Positions 26,058-39,411 are shown, numbered from the stretch's first letter. The stretch is 64,000 bases of DNA from Janthinobacterium sp. 1_2014MBL_MicDiv (GCF_001865675.1 NZ_CP011319.1:1-64000); one strand, 5' to 3'. Notes: generated by a model not told the origin, from the letters alone. Program-made: numbers and translations.

Positions 26058-26728
26058 CGGTGCCGCATGCGCGCCGTGCCGCCTTGCGCTGGCTGGCGGC
26101 CTGCGTGGCCACCGTGGCCGTGCCCCGGGCGTGGGCCCTGCGCGCGGCCGCCGGGCCGCAAGTGCAGCTGTCGCAGGCCCAGAGCCGCGCCTTCCAGGCC
26201 TGGATGCTGCGCATCGTCAACGCGCAGATCGAACGGGGGCCGTCGCCGCGCTGGACGCACCGCGATTGCGCAGGCCTGGTGCGCTTTGCCGTCAACGAGG
26301 CCCTGACCGTGCATGACGCGAAGTGGCTGCGCGCGAACGGCATCGCCAGCGACCGGCGCCTGCCGCCCGAGCTGGAACTGAATGAGGCCCAGGCGGCCTT
26401 GCGCAACCGCTGGATACAGATGGGCGGCAAGGTCGGCCACTTCGTCACGGCGCTGGCGCTGGTGCAGCACAACAGCCGTTTCATCGCCCGCGAGATCAGC
26501 CAGGCGCTGCCCGGCGACCTGCTGTTTTTCGACCAGGGCGACGAACAGCACCTGATGGTCTGGATGGGCGCGCGCATCGCCTACCACACCGGTACCGTCA
26601 CCCCCGACGACAATGGTCTGCGGACCGTCGATATCAAAGAACTCACGAGCTGGAAGGACACGCGGTGGCAACCTGTGGTCAACAATCCGAATTTCGCCGG
26701 TGTATTCCGGCTGGCGTTCTTGTCATGA
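26054..26728 (+). CDS. yfaT: DUF1175 family protein (YfaT/MagB) with NlpC/P60-like signature
   Basis: This is the second gene of the operon, 224 residues, with a signal sequence (LRWLAACVATVAVPRAWA, preceded by an RR pair). The family is DUF1175. The arrangement HRDCAGLVRF (Cys72), LPGDLLFFDQ, then QHLMVWMG (His166) and AYHTG (His178) closely resembles the catalytic layout of NlpC/P60 cysteine peptidases and amidases. That relation is my reading, not an established activity. AGGAG precedes the ATG, which overlaps the yfaA stop. It ends overlapping yfaS by four bases. Confidence 0.9.
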   Translation: MTVPHARRAALRWLAACVATVAVPRAWALRAAAGPQVQLSQAQSRAFQAWMLRIVNAQIERGPSPRWTHRDCAGLVRFAVNEALTVHDAKWLRANGIASDRRLPPELELNEAQAALRNRWIQMGGKVGHFVTALALVQHNSRFIAREISQALPGDLLFFDQGDEQHLMVWMGARIAYHTGTVTPDDNGLRTVDIKELTSWKDTRWQPVVNNPNFAGVFRLAFLS

Positions 26729-29700
26729 AGCCGATTTTTCTCATGAAGCTGCTGTTTGCCGGCGTGCTGGCGCTGTTGGTGATGAGCGGTGTCCCGGCGC
26801 AGGAGCGGGAGCCCAGCAACTATGCGACCTTCAAGGGCGAGCCCTTCTTCCTGCTGTCGGATGCCAGTTATGGCAGCAGCGACGAGTCGCGCGTGCGGCT
26901 CGAGGTGCCGGGCCGCGACATGGGGCGCATGAACCTGGAAGCGTATTCCGGCGCCGACATCGTCGTCTACCGCGTGCCCGAACCGATGGAGTTCCTCAAG
27001 AAACAGCGCAATCTGCACCGCATCCAGGTCGAGGGCAATTACCAGGGCGAGGGCCTGGCCAACACCTTGAGCTTTTTGTGGGATAGCTGGTGGAAGCAGT
27101 CGCGCCTGGCCTGGCGCAAGCTGTTTTCCGGCGAGGCGCGCCGCGCGGTCACGAAAGAACAGCCGCAGCTGGCCACGAACGACGCGATCCGCAAGCCGAC
27201 CGTGTTCGCCAACCACCCGCAGTACAAGCCGATCAAGGGCATGGAGCTGGTCGACAGTTTCCGCTACCCGATCTGGCAGGCCAGGGCCATCGCACCGCCG
27301 AAAGGCGTCAAGCTCGATGGTTCCAGCAGCGACTTCATCGTCGCCGGCGCCGGCAACGTGATGATACCGCTGGGTAAACGCAAGCCGGGCCTGTACCTGA
27401 TCGAGGCGATCATCGGCGAGCACCGCGCCACCACGCTGGTGTTCGTGTCGGACACGGTGGCCGTCACCAAGGTATCGTCCGGCCAGATGCTGGTGTGGAC
27501 GGCGCGGCGCGATACCAGCGCCGCCGTGGCCGGCGCCAGCGTGGCGTGGACCGACGGCACGGGCGTGCTGCAGTCGGCCACCACGGGCGCCGACGGCGTC
27601 GCCTCGCTCGAGCGCGGCAGTCCCGAGCATACCTATGTGCTGGGCCAGGACCGTGCCGGCGGCGTGTTCGTGTCCGAGAATTTTTACTACGACAGCGAAA
27701 TCTACAACACCAAGATCTATGCCGTGACGGACCGGCCCCTGTACCGGCCCGGCGACGAGGTCAATGTCAAGTTCCTGGGACGCGAATTCACCTCGGCGCG
27801 CAACTCGCAGGCGGCCGCCAGCGCGCCGATCAGCCTCACCGTACTGAACCCGAACGGCACGCCGCTGCTGACGCAAGCGCTGCAGCTGTCCGGTGACACG
27901 GGCGCCGACACACGCTTCCGCCTGCCGATGGAAGCCACCGCCGGCGGCTATGAGCTGCGCTTCAGTTACAAGGACAGTGTCTATGGCGCGGCCTTCCGCG
28001 TGGCCGAATACATCAAGCCGCACTTTGAAATCAATGTCCAGCCTTCGAAACCGGAATTCAAGACGGGCGAGGCGGTCAAGGGCAGCATCGCACTGCGCTA
28101 CCCGGATGGCAAGCCGGTGAAAAACGCGAAGATGACCTTGTCGCTGCGCGGCCAGCAAAACACCATGGTCGAGGGCGAGCTGCGCTACAGCGGCCTGTTC
28201 CCCGTGGCCTTGAAGACCGAGGAAGTGACGAGCGACGGCAGCGGCAATGTGGACTTCACCTTGCCGCCCGCCGCCGACCCTTCACGCTACATCTTGACCG
28301 TGCTGGCGACCGATGGCGCGGCCTACCGCGTCAAGGCGACGCGCGAGCTGATGATAGAGCGTTCGAGCAGCAGCTACCAGCTGAAGGCCACGCGCCAGTT
28401 TTCCGATCCGGGCCAGGCCGTGCATTTCGACCTGGTGGCCGATGGCCAGGGCGCGGCCAAGCCCGTGCGCTGGGAGATGGTGCAGCTGGAAAAACAGAGC
28501 AGGACCGACGGCGCCTTCGAGCCAAACGCCAAGGGCTGGGACGTGACCTTCCCGGCATCGGGTTCGTATCGGCTGGCGCTGCGCGACGAACGCGGCAACC
28601 TGCTGGCCGCCGCCAGCCACTGGGTCGCCGGCGATGGCGTGCAGACCACGCCGGGCAGCATCGAGATCGTGCTGGACCGCGCCCGCTATCGTCCGGGCGA
28701 CACCGCCGAGGCCCTGATCACGTTTTCCGACAAGGTCGACCAGGCGCTGTTCACGCTCGAGCGCGACAAGGTGGAGCACCATGGCTTGATGGCCGGCGTC
28801 GCCGACTGGTACCAGGCGAAGCGCGTGGCGCCGCGGCAGTGGCGCGTGCGCATTCCCGTCAAGGAGGAGCATGGCCCCAACATGACGTTTTCGGTGGCGT
28901 ACACGCGCAATGGCGATTTCGTCTTCGAGAACGCGGGCCTGCAGGTGATCGAACCGCGCATCGCGCTGCAGTTCAAGAGCGACAAGGAGGTCTACCAGCC
29001 CGGCGAGAAGGTGACGCTGGACGTCAAGGCCACCCTCGATGGCAAGCCCTTGAGCACCATGGTGGCGCTGGGCGTGGTCGATGAAATGATCTATGTGCTG
29101 CAGCCGGAAATCGCGCCCGAGATTGGCGACTTCTTCTACCACCCGCGCCGCAACAACGTGCGCACCACGGCCAGCCTGTCCTTCATCAGCTACGACATGG
29201 CGCAGGGGCGCAGCGCCGGTGCGCCCGCGCGCCACAATTACAACGAGCGCGGCGTCAAGGTGCTGGAGCGCCCGCGCCGCGACAATATCGACACCGCCTA
29301 CTGGGCGCCGTCGCTGAAGACCGACGCCAATGGCAATGCGCGCGTGAGTTTCACCATGCCAGACGCGCTGACCCGCTGGAGGATCACCGGCCGCGCGATG
29401 GATGAGCAGGGGCGCGTTGGCCAGCGCACCGCTTATCTGCGTTCGGACAAGAGCTTCTACGCCAAGTGGACCGCGCCGGACTGGATGCGCGCCGGCGATG
29501 CGCCGCGTGCCTCGGTGGCGGTGTTCAACCAGACTGGCAAGGAACAGGCGCTTGACGTCGTCCTCTCCGGTGGTGCACAGCCGAAGACGGAAAAACTGTC
29601 GGCCAAGCCGGGCGTCAATTACGTCGAATTTCCGCTCGCTGCCGGCGCTACCGGGCCGCTGCGCCTGGAGCTGAAGCAGAATGGCAAACTGGTCGACGCG

Positions 29701-31278
29701 CTCGACACGGCCATGCAAACGCTGCCCGCCGCCTGGAGCAGCCCGCGCACCTTGGTGCTGCCGCTGGCGGAAAGCGCTGGCGATGTCGCGTTCAAGCTGC
29801 CGGCGGACGCCCGCAATATCCGCGTGTCGTTCGCGCAGGGCGCGGCCAGCCACTTCGCGCGCATCGCCGACGACTTGATCGACTATCCCTACGGCTGCGT
29901 GGAGCAGACGGCCAGCCGTTTGATTCCGCTGGCGCTGGCCACGCAAAGCCTGGGGCCGGACGCCGGCGCGGCAAGCGGACGCCTGCAAACGCTGCTGACC
30001 GCGCAGCGCCTGCGCCTGGTGTCCATGGCCGGTCCGAACGCCGTCTTCGGCTGGTGGGGCAATGCCACGGCCGGCAATGCATTGATGACGGCGCACGCCT
30101 ATTACGCCGACTGGTACGCGTCGCGCGCGCTGCATATCGAGCTGCCGCCCGAGCACTGGAACAGGCTGCTGGCCGTCTACGGCGAGCATGGCTTGAAGGA
30201 CGGGATGGGCGACCGCGCGCTGGTGTTGTGGATGGCGCGCGAGATGGGCTTGCCCACGCAGACGCTGGCAGCCGGCCTGGTGGACGACAACGCCAGCGCC
30301 ACCTTGGGCGGCAAGCCGCGCCAGGCGGGCGACAGCGGCAGCCTGCTGCTGGGCGGAGCCCTTGATCGCGAGGCGCAATCGATGGCGCTGGGCCTGGTGG
30401 CGCTGGTCGCCAGCCAGAATGGCATCGCCCTGCCGCATGGGCTGCAGCTGCAGGTGGCCAGCGCCTGGCAGGTCTTGCGCGAGTCCAAGGCGCCGGTGGC
30501 GCAGGCCCTGCTGATGCTGGCCGGCGAAGCGCCGCCCTCGCAGGCCGACGCGGTGCTGGCCGGCGTGCGCGCCGAGATGCCGACCCTGGACCGCGCGATG
30601 ACCTTGCTGTGGGTGCAAAAGAAGCTGGGCGGCGCATCGTTTGGCAAGGGACCGGCCGTCGCGCTGGACGGCGCATGGCAAAAGCTGGACAGCCGCAGCG
30701 GCCAGCCGCTCTGGCGCTGGCTTGATGCCAGGAATACTCCTGATAAGTTGCGCCTCGCCGCCCCCGCGCCCGCGGGCACGGTGGCCGTGCTGCAGTACGA
30801 CAGCCACGCCGCCGAAACGCAGACGCTGCCGGTCGCCATCGAACGGCGGATCCTGCGCATGAAGCAGGGTAAGGGCGGCTACACGACGGAGCTGGTCAAG
30901 CCGGGCGAGGCGCTCAGCACGGACGCGCTGTACCTCGATGAAATCACGCTCAAGGCGGCGCCGGGCGCAAAGCACCGCTTTGGCTTGCTGGAGGTGGCGC
31001 TGCCGCCGGGTGCCATGGTCGAATCGACCACCTGGGGCATGGTCATGGCCGGCGACAAGCCCGTCGCGCTGGAACGCGCGCGCCATACCGAGCGCCGCGA
31101 CGGCTATGCGGTGCCGATCGAGCCGCTGGAAGGCGACGTGACCGTGCGCCATTTGCTGCGCTTTGCGCAGAAGGGCGGTTATGTGCTGCCGCCGGCGCGC
31201 TTTTACCGTATGTACCAGCCGGAGCAAAAAGCGTTCGAGGGCGGTGGCAAGAGCATGCGCGCGCTGAAGGTCGAGTGA
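26725..31278 (+). CDS. yfaS: Bacterial alpha-2-macroglobulin (YfaS/MagD type) with thioester motif
   Basis: This is a very large periplasmic protein, 1517 residues. A signal peptide without lipobox (LLFAGVLALLVMSGVPAQ) is followed by macroglobulin beta domains (AVTDRPLYRPGDEVNVKFLGRE is the MG2 signature), the A2M core (IDTAYWAPSLKTDANGNARVSFTMPDALTRWRITGRAM) and a helical thioester domain. The thioester motif GCVEQ is at 1057-1061 with Cys1058. Such proteins trap attacking proteases by covalent capture and are thought to protect the envelope. The ATG at 26725 overlaps the yfaT stop, and the stop overlaps yfaQ (TGATG). Length is normal for the family. Confidence 0.95.
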   Translation: MKPIFLMKLLFAGVLALLVMSGVPAQEREPSNYATFKGEPFFLLSDASYGSSDESRVRLEVPGRDMGRMNLEAYSGADIVVYRVPEPMEFLKKQRNLHRIQVEGNYQGEGLANTLSFLWDSWWKQSRLAWRKLFSGEARRAVTKEQPQLATNDAIRKPTVFANHPQYKPIKGMELVDSFRYPIWQARAIAPPKGVKLDGSSSDFIVAGAGNVMIPLGKRKPGLYLIEAIIGEHRATTLVFVSDTVAVTKVSSGQMLVWTARRDTSAAVAGASVAWTDGTGVLQSATTGADGVASLERGSPEHTYVLGQDRAGGVFVSENFYYDSEIYNTKIYAVTDRPLYRPGDEVNVKFLGREFTSARNSQAAASAPISLTVLNPNGTPLLTQALQLSGDTGADTRFRLPMEATAGGYELRFSYKDSVYGAAFRVAEYIKPHFEINVQPSKPEFKTGEAVKGSIALRYPDGKPVKNAKMTLSLRGQQNTMVEGELRYSGLFPVALKTEEVTSDGSGNVDFTLPPAADPSRYILTVLATDGAAYRVKATRELMIERSSSSYQLKATRQFSDPGQAVHFDLVADGQGAAKPVRWEMVQLEKQSRTDGAFEPNAKGWDVTFPASGSYRLALRDERGNLLAAASHWVAGDGVQTTPGSIEIVLDRARYRPGDTAEALITFSDKVDQALFTLERDKVEHHGLMAGVADWYQAKRVAPRQWRVRIPVKEEHGPNMTFSVAYTRNGDFVFENAGLQVIEPRIALQFKSDKEVYQPGEKVTLDVKATLDGKPLSTMVALGVVDEMIYVLQPEIAPEIGDFFYHPRRNNVRTTASLSFISYDMAQGRSAGAPARHNYNERGVKVLERPRRDNIDTAYWAPSLKTDANGNARVSFTMPDALTRWRITGRAMDEQGRVGQRTAYLRSDKSFYAKWTAPDWMRAGDAPRASVAVFNQTGKEQALDVVLSGGAQPKTEKLSAKPGVNYVEFPLAAGATGPLRLELKQNGKLVDALDTAMQTLPAAWSSPRTLVLPLAESAGDVAFKLPADARNIRVSFAQGAASHFARIADDLIDYPYGCVEQTASRLIPLALATQSLGPDAGAASGRLQTLLTAQRLRLVSMAGPNAVFGWWGNATAGNALMTAHAYYADWYASRALHIELPPEHWNRLLAVYGEHGLKDGMGDRALVLWMAREMGLPTQTLAAGLVDDNASATLGGKPRQAGDSGSLLLGGALDREAQSMALGLVALVASQNGIALPHGLQLQVASAWQVLRESKAPVAQALLMLAGEAPPSQADAVLAGVRAEMPTLDRAMTLLWVQKKLGGASFGKGPAVALDGAWQKLDSRSGQPLWRWLDARNTPDKLRLAAPAPAGTVAVLQYDSHAAETQTLPVAIERRILRMKQGKGGYTTELVKPGEALSTDALYLDEITLKAAPGAKHRFGLLEVALPPGAMVESTTWGMVMAGDKPVALERARHTERRDGYAVPIEPLEGDVTVRHLLRFAQKGGYVLPPARFYRMYQPEQKAFEGGGKSMRALKVE

Positions 31279-32960
31279 TGCGCCTTGCACTTCCCGCATT
31301 GATGGCGACCCTGCTGCTGGCCGCGCCCGCTTTCGCGGCCTCGTTGGACGTGGCCTGGTGGCGGGACGGCAAGACCGAAGTGCGGCAGCTGCGCCAGGGC
31401 GGCGCGGCGCCACCGTCGTTTGACGGCGCGCGGCAAGTGCCACTGGCCAGCCTCTGGAAGCTGTTTGTATATGTCTACGCGACCGATAACAAGGTGGCGA
31501 TGCCGGACTACCGCTGCGGCGGCCGCGATCCGGAAGAAGTGTATTGTTGCGATGCGGGCCAGAGCGTCGGCCACGACGCGGCACTGGCGCAGTCCTGCGG
31601 CCTGTTTTTTTCGCCCAGGCGCTTGATGATCGCCGCGGCGCCGTGGCGCCAGTACTGGACCGGCCGCCTGGGCAGCGCGCCGGCCGGCGACTTTGCCTGG
31701 CTGGCGGATCCCGCGCAGCTGGCGCCGGGGCGCCTGGTACGGTTGGATAGCCTGCTGCGCGCGCTGGGCAGCATACCGGCCGCCAGCCGCCTGGATGCCG
31801 AAGCGGCGCTGCTGCGCGTGGTGTTGGACGGCCGCGGCGCAGGCACGGCGCGCTGGTTTGGCAGCCAGTTGCGCGTGAAGACGTATTCCTGGCACGGGCA
31901 GCGCCGGGCAGAGGAACGTATCGGCGGCGCGGCCGGTTGGCTGGCCGATGGCACGCCCATCTGGTTTGGCGGCGCGGGCGGCAGCAGCAATGTCTTCGAA
32001 CAGTGGGCGCCCAGGCTGGCCGCCAGCCTGCCGCCAGTCGGCGCGGCCGACGATGGCGGCTGCGTGGTGGTCGATTACTTCAAGCGCTATCCGATCCGTG
32101 CCGTGCGCGGCGAGCGCGGCGTGGCTGTGCCTGGCCCGCTGAATGGCCGCTACCATGTGCAGTTTGAAAATGGCCAGAATCTCGCCTTGCGCAGCACGGG
32201 CGAGCTGATGCTGCGGCAGGAGAAAGGCGGCCGCCCGCAATTGCGCGGACGCTTCGGCGTCAATGAATATGTGGCGCGCGTGCTCGACCGCGAAGCGAAT
32301 GCTGGCGAGCCGGAAGCGGCCAAGGCGCTGGCGATTGCCGCGCGCACGTATCTGCAGCAGAACGCGGTCACGGTGGCGGGCTGCCAGCAGATCGCCGACA
32401 GCAGCGCGACCCAGCGCGTCAGCCCCAGCCCCGCGACGCCGGCGGCGCTGGCGATTGCGCGCTGGACCGACCAGCTGATCGTCGATGGAGTGCCGGTGCG
32501 CTATCACCGCGACTTGCCTTCCGAGGGTACCCTGGCGTGGACCGAGGCGGTGCGCCAGGCCAAACAGGGCAAGCACTATGATGAATTGCTGGCGGCGGCC
32601 TATCCCGGCGGCGCGTTGAGCACCGTTGGCAATGCCGGCGCGCGTTGCCGGCGCCTGGCGCAGAACGAGGATTGGCTGGCGCGGTCCGTGCCGCGCTGGC
32701 GGCGTGTGCTGCTGGGCGAGGCCGGCTACGAGGCGCCGCCGCAAGCGCCGCTGGTCTGCGCCTTGCAGAGCGGCGCGCCGTATTCGGAGCAGTCGCGCAA
32801 CCGCATCTTCATGCGGCCACTGGCCACGCGCGAAGACCGCATCACCCTGGCCCATGAATACCTGCATCTTGGCCTGCGCCGGCATCCGCGCGGCCAGGAT
32901 GAGGAATATGTCGAGCGGCTGGCCCGCCGGCTCGTTGATCTTAACCTGGAGGCCCTGTGA
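31278..32960 (+). CDS. yfaQ: DUF2300 family protein (YfaQ/MagE), SpoIID-like with HExxH motif
   Basis: This is the fourth operon gene, 560 residues, with a signal peptide (LPALMATLLLAAPAFA). The first third is the DUF2300 region (SLDVAWWRDGKTEVRQL). Residues about 328-360 (NEYVARVLDREANAGEPEAAKALAIAARTYL) look like the SpoIID/LytB amidase-enhancer domain. Near the C-terminus HEYLH (526-530) followed by GQDEEYVE forms an HExxH zinc-peptidase-like site. Both relations are my reading; no activity is established. ATG 31278 shares TGATG with the yfaS stop. Confidence 0.9.
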   Translation: MRLALPALMATLLLAAPAFAASLDVAWWRDGKTEVRQLRQGGAAPPSFDGARQVPLASLWKLFVYVYATDNKVAMPDYRCGGRDPEEVYCCDAGQSVGHDAALAQSCGLFFSPRRLMIAAAPWRQYWTGRLGSAPAGDFAWLADPAQLAPGRLVRLDSLLRALGSIPAASRLDAEAALLRVVLDGRGAGTARWFGSQLRVKTYSWHGQRRAEERIGGAAGWLADGTPIWFGGAGGSSNVFEQWAPRLAASLPPVGAADDGGCVVVDYFKRYPIRAVRGERGVAVPGPLNGRYHVQFENGQNLALRSTGELMLRQEKGGRPQLRGRFGVNEYVARVLDREANAGEPEAAKALAIAARTYLQQNAVTVAGCQQIADSSATQRVSPSPATPAALAIARWTDQLIVDGVPVRYHRDLPSEGTLAWTEAVRQAKQGKHYDELLAAAYPGGALSTVGNAGARCRRLAQNEDWLARSVPRWRRVLLGEAGYEAPPQAPLVCALQSGAPYSEQSRNRIFMRPLATREDRITLAHEYLHLGLRRHPRGQDEEYVERLARRLVDLNLEAL

Positions 32961-33718
32961 GTTCCCTTATCCGTTGCACGATTCCGCTAATGCTATTGCC
33001 ACTCTGGGCGCAGGCCCAGGTCACCATCGATGCGCCGAAGGGCGGCTGGCGCAATTCGGCCGGTGCGCGCGAGGACTATACGCAGGCGGTCAATTACCCC
33101 GCTTCCTCGGTCAACCTGCAGCCAGGCCAGGCCGAGACGGCGCAGATACGGGGACGCATCGCCGGCGCCGTCAAGGGCAAGCCGGCCACCCTGGTGGTCA
33201 ATGGCGTGGCGATGCCGATGGAAGTGGGCGAAGACGGCAGCTACGGCCGCCCGTATGGATTCGGCAGCGGCTCGAACAGCGTGGAAGTGCGTTCGCCCGA
33301 TGGCAGGAGCCGCGCACGCACCCAGTTTGTCGACAGCTACCAGGGCAAGACGCAGGCGCGCCTGCGCATCGTGCTGTCGTGGGACAGCGCCGGCACCGAT
33401 CTCGATCTGCATGTGGTCACGCCGGACGGTGGCCACGCCTGGTATGGCAACCGCGTCTTGAAAGACGGCGGCGCGCTGGATGTGGACGTGACCACCGGTT
33501 ATGGTCCGGAAATCTTTTCCAGCGCGGCACCCCTGAAGGGCAACTATCACGCCTACGTCAATTATTACGGCAGCGGCGAGAACACCTCGATGCTGACCGT
33601 CGCCCGCATATCGATCATCACCAATGAAGGGACGCCGCGTGAAAAGCTGCAGAGCTTCCAGGTGCCGATGCGGGCCGCCGGCGAGCTGACCCTGGTGAAA
33701 TCGTTCGTCTTGCCATAA
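32957..33718 (+). CDS. yfaP: DUF2135 family protein (YfaP/MagF)
   Basis: This is the last operon gene, 253 residues, with a signal peptide (CTIPLMLLPLWAQA). The DUF2135 domain is in the C-terminal half: LRIVLSWDSAGTDLDLHVVTPDGGHAWYGN and LKGNYHAYVNYYG. In Pseudomonas the equivalent MagF forms part of the macroglobulin complex. The start is GTG 32957, overlapping the yfaQ stop by four bases, with a strong GGAGG site five bases upstream. No terminator follows; the -35 box of the first rRNA operon begins 17 bases after the stop. Confidence 0.92.
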   Translation: MSSLIRCTIPLMLLPLWAQAQVTIDAPKGGWRNSAGAREDYTQAVNYPASSVNLQPGQAETAQIRGRIAGAVKGKPATLVVNGVAMPMEVGEDGSYGRPYGFGSGSNSVEVRSPDGRSRARTQFVDSYQGKTQARLRIVLSWDSAGTDLDLHVVTPDGGHAWYGNRVLKDGGALDVDVTTGYGPEIFSSAAPLKGNYHAYVNYYGSGENTSMLTVARISIITNEGTPREKLQSFQVPMRAAGELTLVKSFVLP

Positions 33719-33735
33719 CTGGCTGCAAATGGCTC

Positions 33736-33764
33736 TTGCGGAGCCGTCACACCTTGGCTATAAT
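33736..33764 (+). promoter_or_regulatory. rRNA operon 1 promoter P1
   Basis: TTGCGG (33736-33741), a 17-base spacer and TATAAT (33759-33764), followed by a GC-rich discriminator (TCGCCCCC), which is typical of stringently controlled rRNA promoters. The second operon has the same design at 47362-47390. Confidence 0.8.
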
Positions 33765-33822
33765 TCGCCCCCTCACTGAACGACGCATGCAAATGCCGAG
33801 TGAGGTGGAGAAAAAGAAGGAG

Positions 33823-33851
33823 TTGACGGACGTAGCAAATTGCTTCATACT
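33823..33851 (+). promoter_or_regulatory. rRNA operon 1 promoter P2
   Basis: TTGACG (33823-33828), a 17-base spacer and CATACT (33846-33851). The sequence is identical before the second operon, and the shared repeat begins just upstream at 33811. Confidence 0.65.
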
Positions 33852-34118
33852 CTTCCTTCTTCGCAGCTGACAAACACAACGCTTTGTCGATAGCGCGAAA
33901 GCAGTAACCGAATACAGTTCTTTAACAATTAACAGTCGATAAGTGTGGGCATTTGATGTAGGTGCAGCGTCGATCTTCGGATTGGCGTAATACTTAAAAT
34001 ATCAAATGTTCACAAGAAATAATGAAATAGGATACTTCTTCGGAAGTAGCCTGTCAGTTTTTTGAGTGAGCGACCCGTCGCAAGACGGTGCCGGTAAAAC
34101 GGCAAAGTAACAGAGATT
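33852..34118 (+). other. rRNA operon 1 leader: boxA and processing stem
   Basis: The leader holds a boxA-like antitermination site (GTTCTTTAACA, about 33917-33927). Bases 33931-33958 are complementary, with few mismatches, to 35682-35709 after the 16S gene and form the RNase III processing stalk. A UUCG-capped hairpin lies at 34029-34052 and a small GCCG/CGGC hairpin at 34090-34103. Confidence 0.75.
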
Positions 34119-35652
<1,534 letters not shown>

Positions 35653-35747
35653 GAGTTTGCACGAATCAGTAATGATTCACGCATCAAATGTTCACACTTA
35701 TCGGCTGTTAGTAAGAGAAGAAACAGTAGTCGTAGTAGCACCGCGTT

Positions 35748-35824
35748 GGGGCTGTAGCTCAGCTGGTTAGAGCACCGTGTTGATAACGCGGGGGTCGTTG
35801 GTTCGAGTCCAACCAGCCCTACCA
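35748..35824 (+). tRNA. ileT: tRNA-Ile (GAT)
   Basis: A 77-base tRNA with a GAT anticodon in TTGATAA, a full acceptor stem (first pair G-U) and an encoded CCA. It is the first spacer tRNA of rRNA operon 1. Confidence 0.97.
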
Positions 35825-35848
35825 GTAACACCCGAGTCGTAAATTCCC

Positions 35849-35924
35849 GGGGGATTAGCTCAGCTGGGAGAGCACCTGCTTTGCAAGCAGGGGGTCGTCG
35901 GTTCGATCCCGTCATCCTCCACCA
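35849..35924 (+). tRNA. alaT: tRNA-Ala (TGC)
   Basis: A 76-base tRNA with a TGC anticodon in TTTGCAA, a complete acceptor stem starting GGGGGAT and an encoded CCA. It lies 24 bases after tRNA-Ile in the 16S-23S spacer. Confidence 0.97.
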
Positions 35925-36160
35925 AGTACTTTGAAAGTGCAAACGTAAGCCGCTAGGTTTAGGTTTGATCTTTTAGCGATCAAAGCTGTTTCGTTCTTTA
36001 ACAATCTGGAAGAAGTAAAGATTATTTATTGATCGGTTTGCCGTAAAAAGCGAATCGATGGGTAATGATTGTATGTATCAACAAACAAGCAACAACGTTG
36101 TACTTTCTTATCCTTGTAGCGCTCTTTGATTACTTCGGTAATCAGAGGCTAACGTTATAG
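35925..36160 (+). other. 16S-23S spacer after tRNA-Ala (operon 1)
   Basis: This spacer contains a small hairpin GATC-TTTTAGC-GATC (about 35968-35982) and a second boxA-like site GTTCTTTAACAATC (about 35993-36006) for antitermination into 23S. The bases before 36161 pair with those after the 23S end to form the 23S processing stalk. No gene is present. Confidence 0.7.
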
Positions 36161-39050
<2,890 letters not shown>

Positions 39051-39196
39051 ATAACCTTAGCAGGTACAGAGGATGAGAAAGTAACGTTGTGAGTTGTTGA
39101 TACCACTCATTACCCAGTAATACCTCAATACATAATCCGCTTCTTCCAGATTCCGACACCTGTCGCCCCATCGGGGACAGGCTGTCATACAAGTTA

Positions 39197-39313
39197 TGCC
39201 TGATGACCATAGCAAGTTGGTCCCACCCCTTCCCATCCCGAACAGGACCGTGAAACAACTTTGCGCCGATGATAGTGCTGCAACCAGTGTGAAAGTAGGT
39301 TATCGTCAGGCTT
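39197..39313 (+). rRNA. rrf: 5S ribosomal RNA (copy 1)
   Basis: About 117 bases, with complementary ends TGCCTGATGA and the TCAGGCTT tail, and the conserved CCGAAC and GTAGGTT segments. It is followed after 15 bases by the operon terminator. Confidence 0.93.
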
Positions 39314-39328
39314 GTTATACGCAGTAGA

Positions 39329-39362
39329 GAAAAACCCCGCCAGTGATGGTGGGGTTTTTTTT
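39329..39362 (+). terminator. rRNA operon 1 terminator
   Basis: The stem ACCCCGCCA / TGGTGGGGT with loop GTGA is followed by eight T residues. Copy 2 has TGGCGGGGT, which pairs better (52949-52982). Confidence 0.93.
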
Positions 39363-39411
39363 CGTCTGCCGGTTTTATTTGAGGCAGTCGAATCCGTCCT
39401 ACAATGGCGGT

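Noticed and set aside
28282..31584. Open frame of about 1100 codons on the minus strand
   Set aside because: It is antisense to yfaS and yfaQ, is rich in Arg, His and Gln as expected from GC-rich shadow frames, and shows no family motifs.
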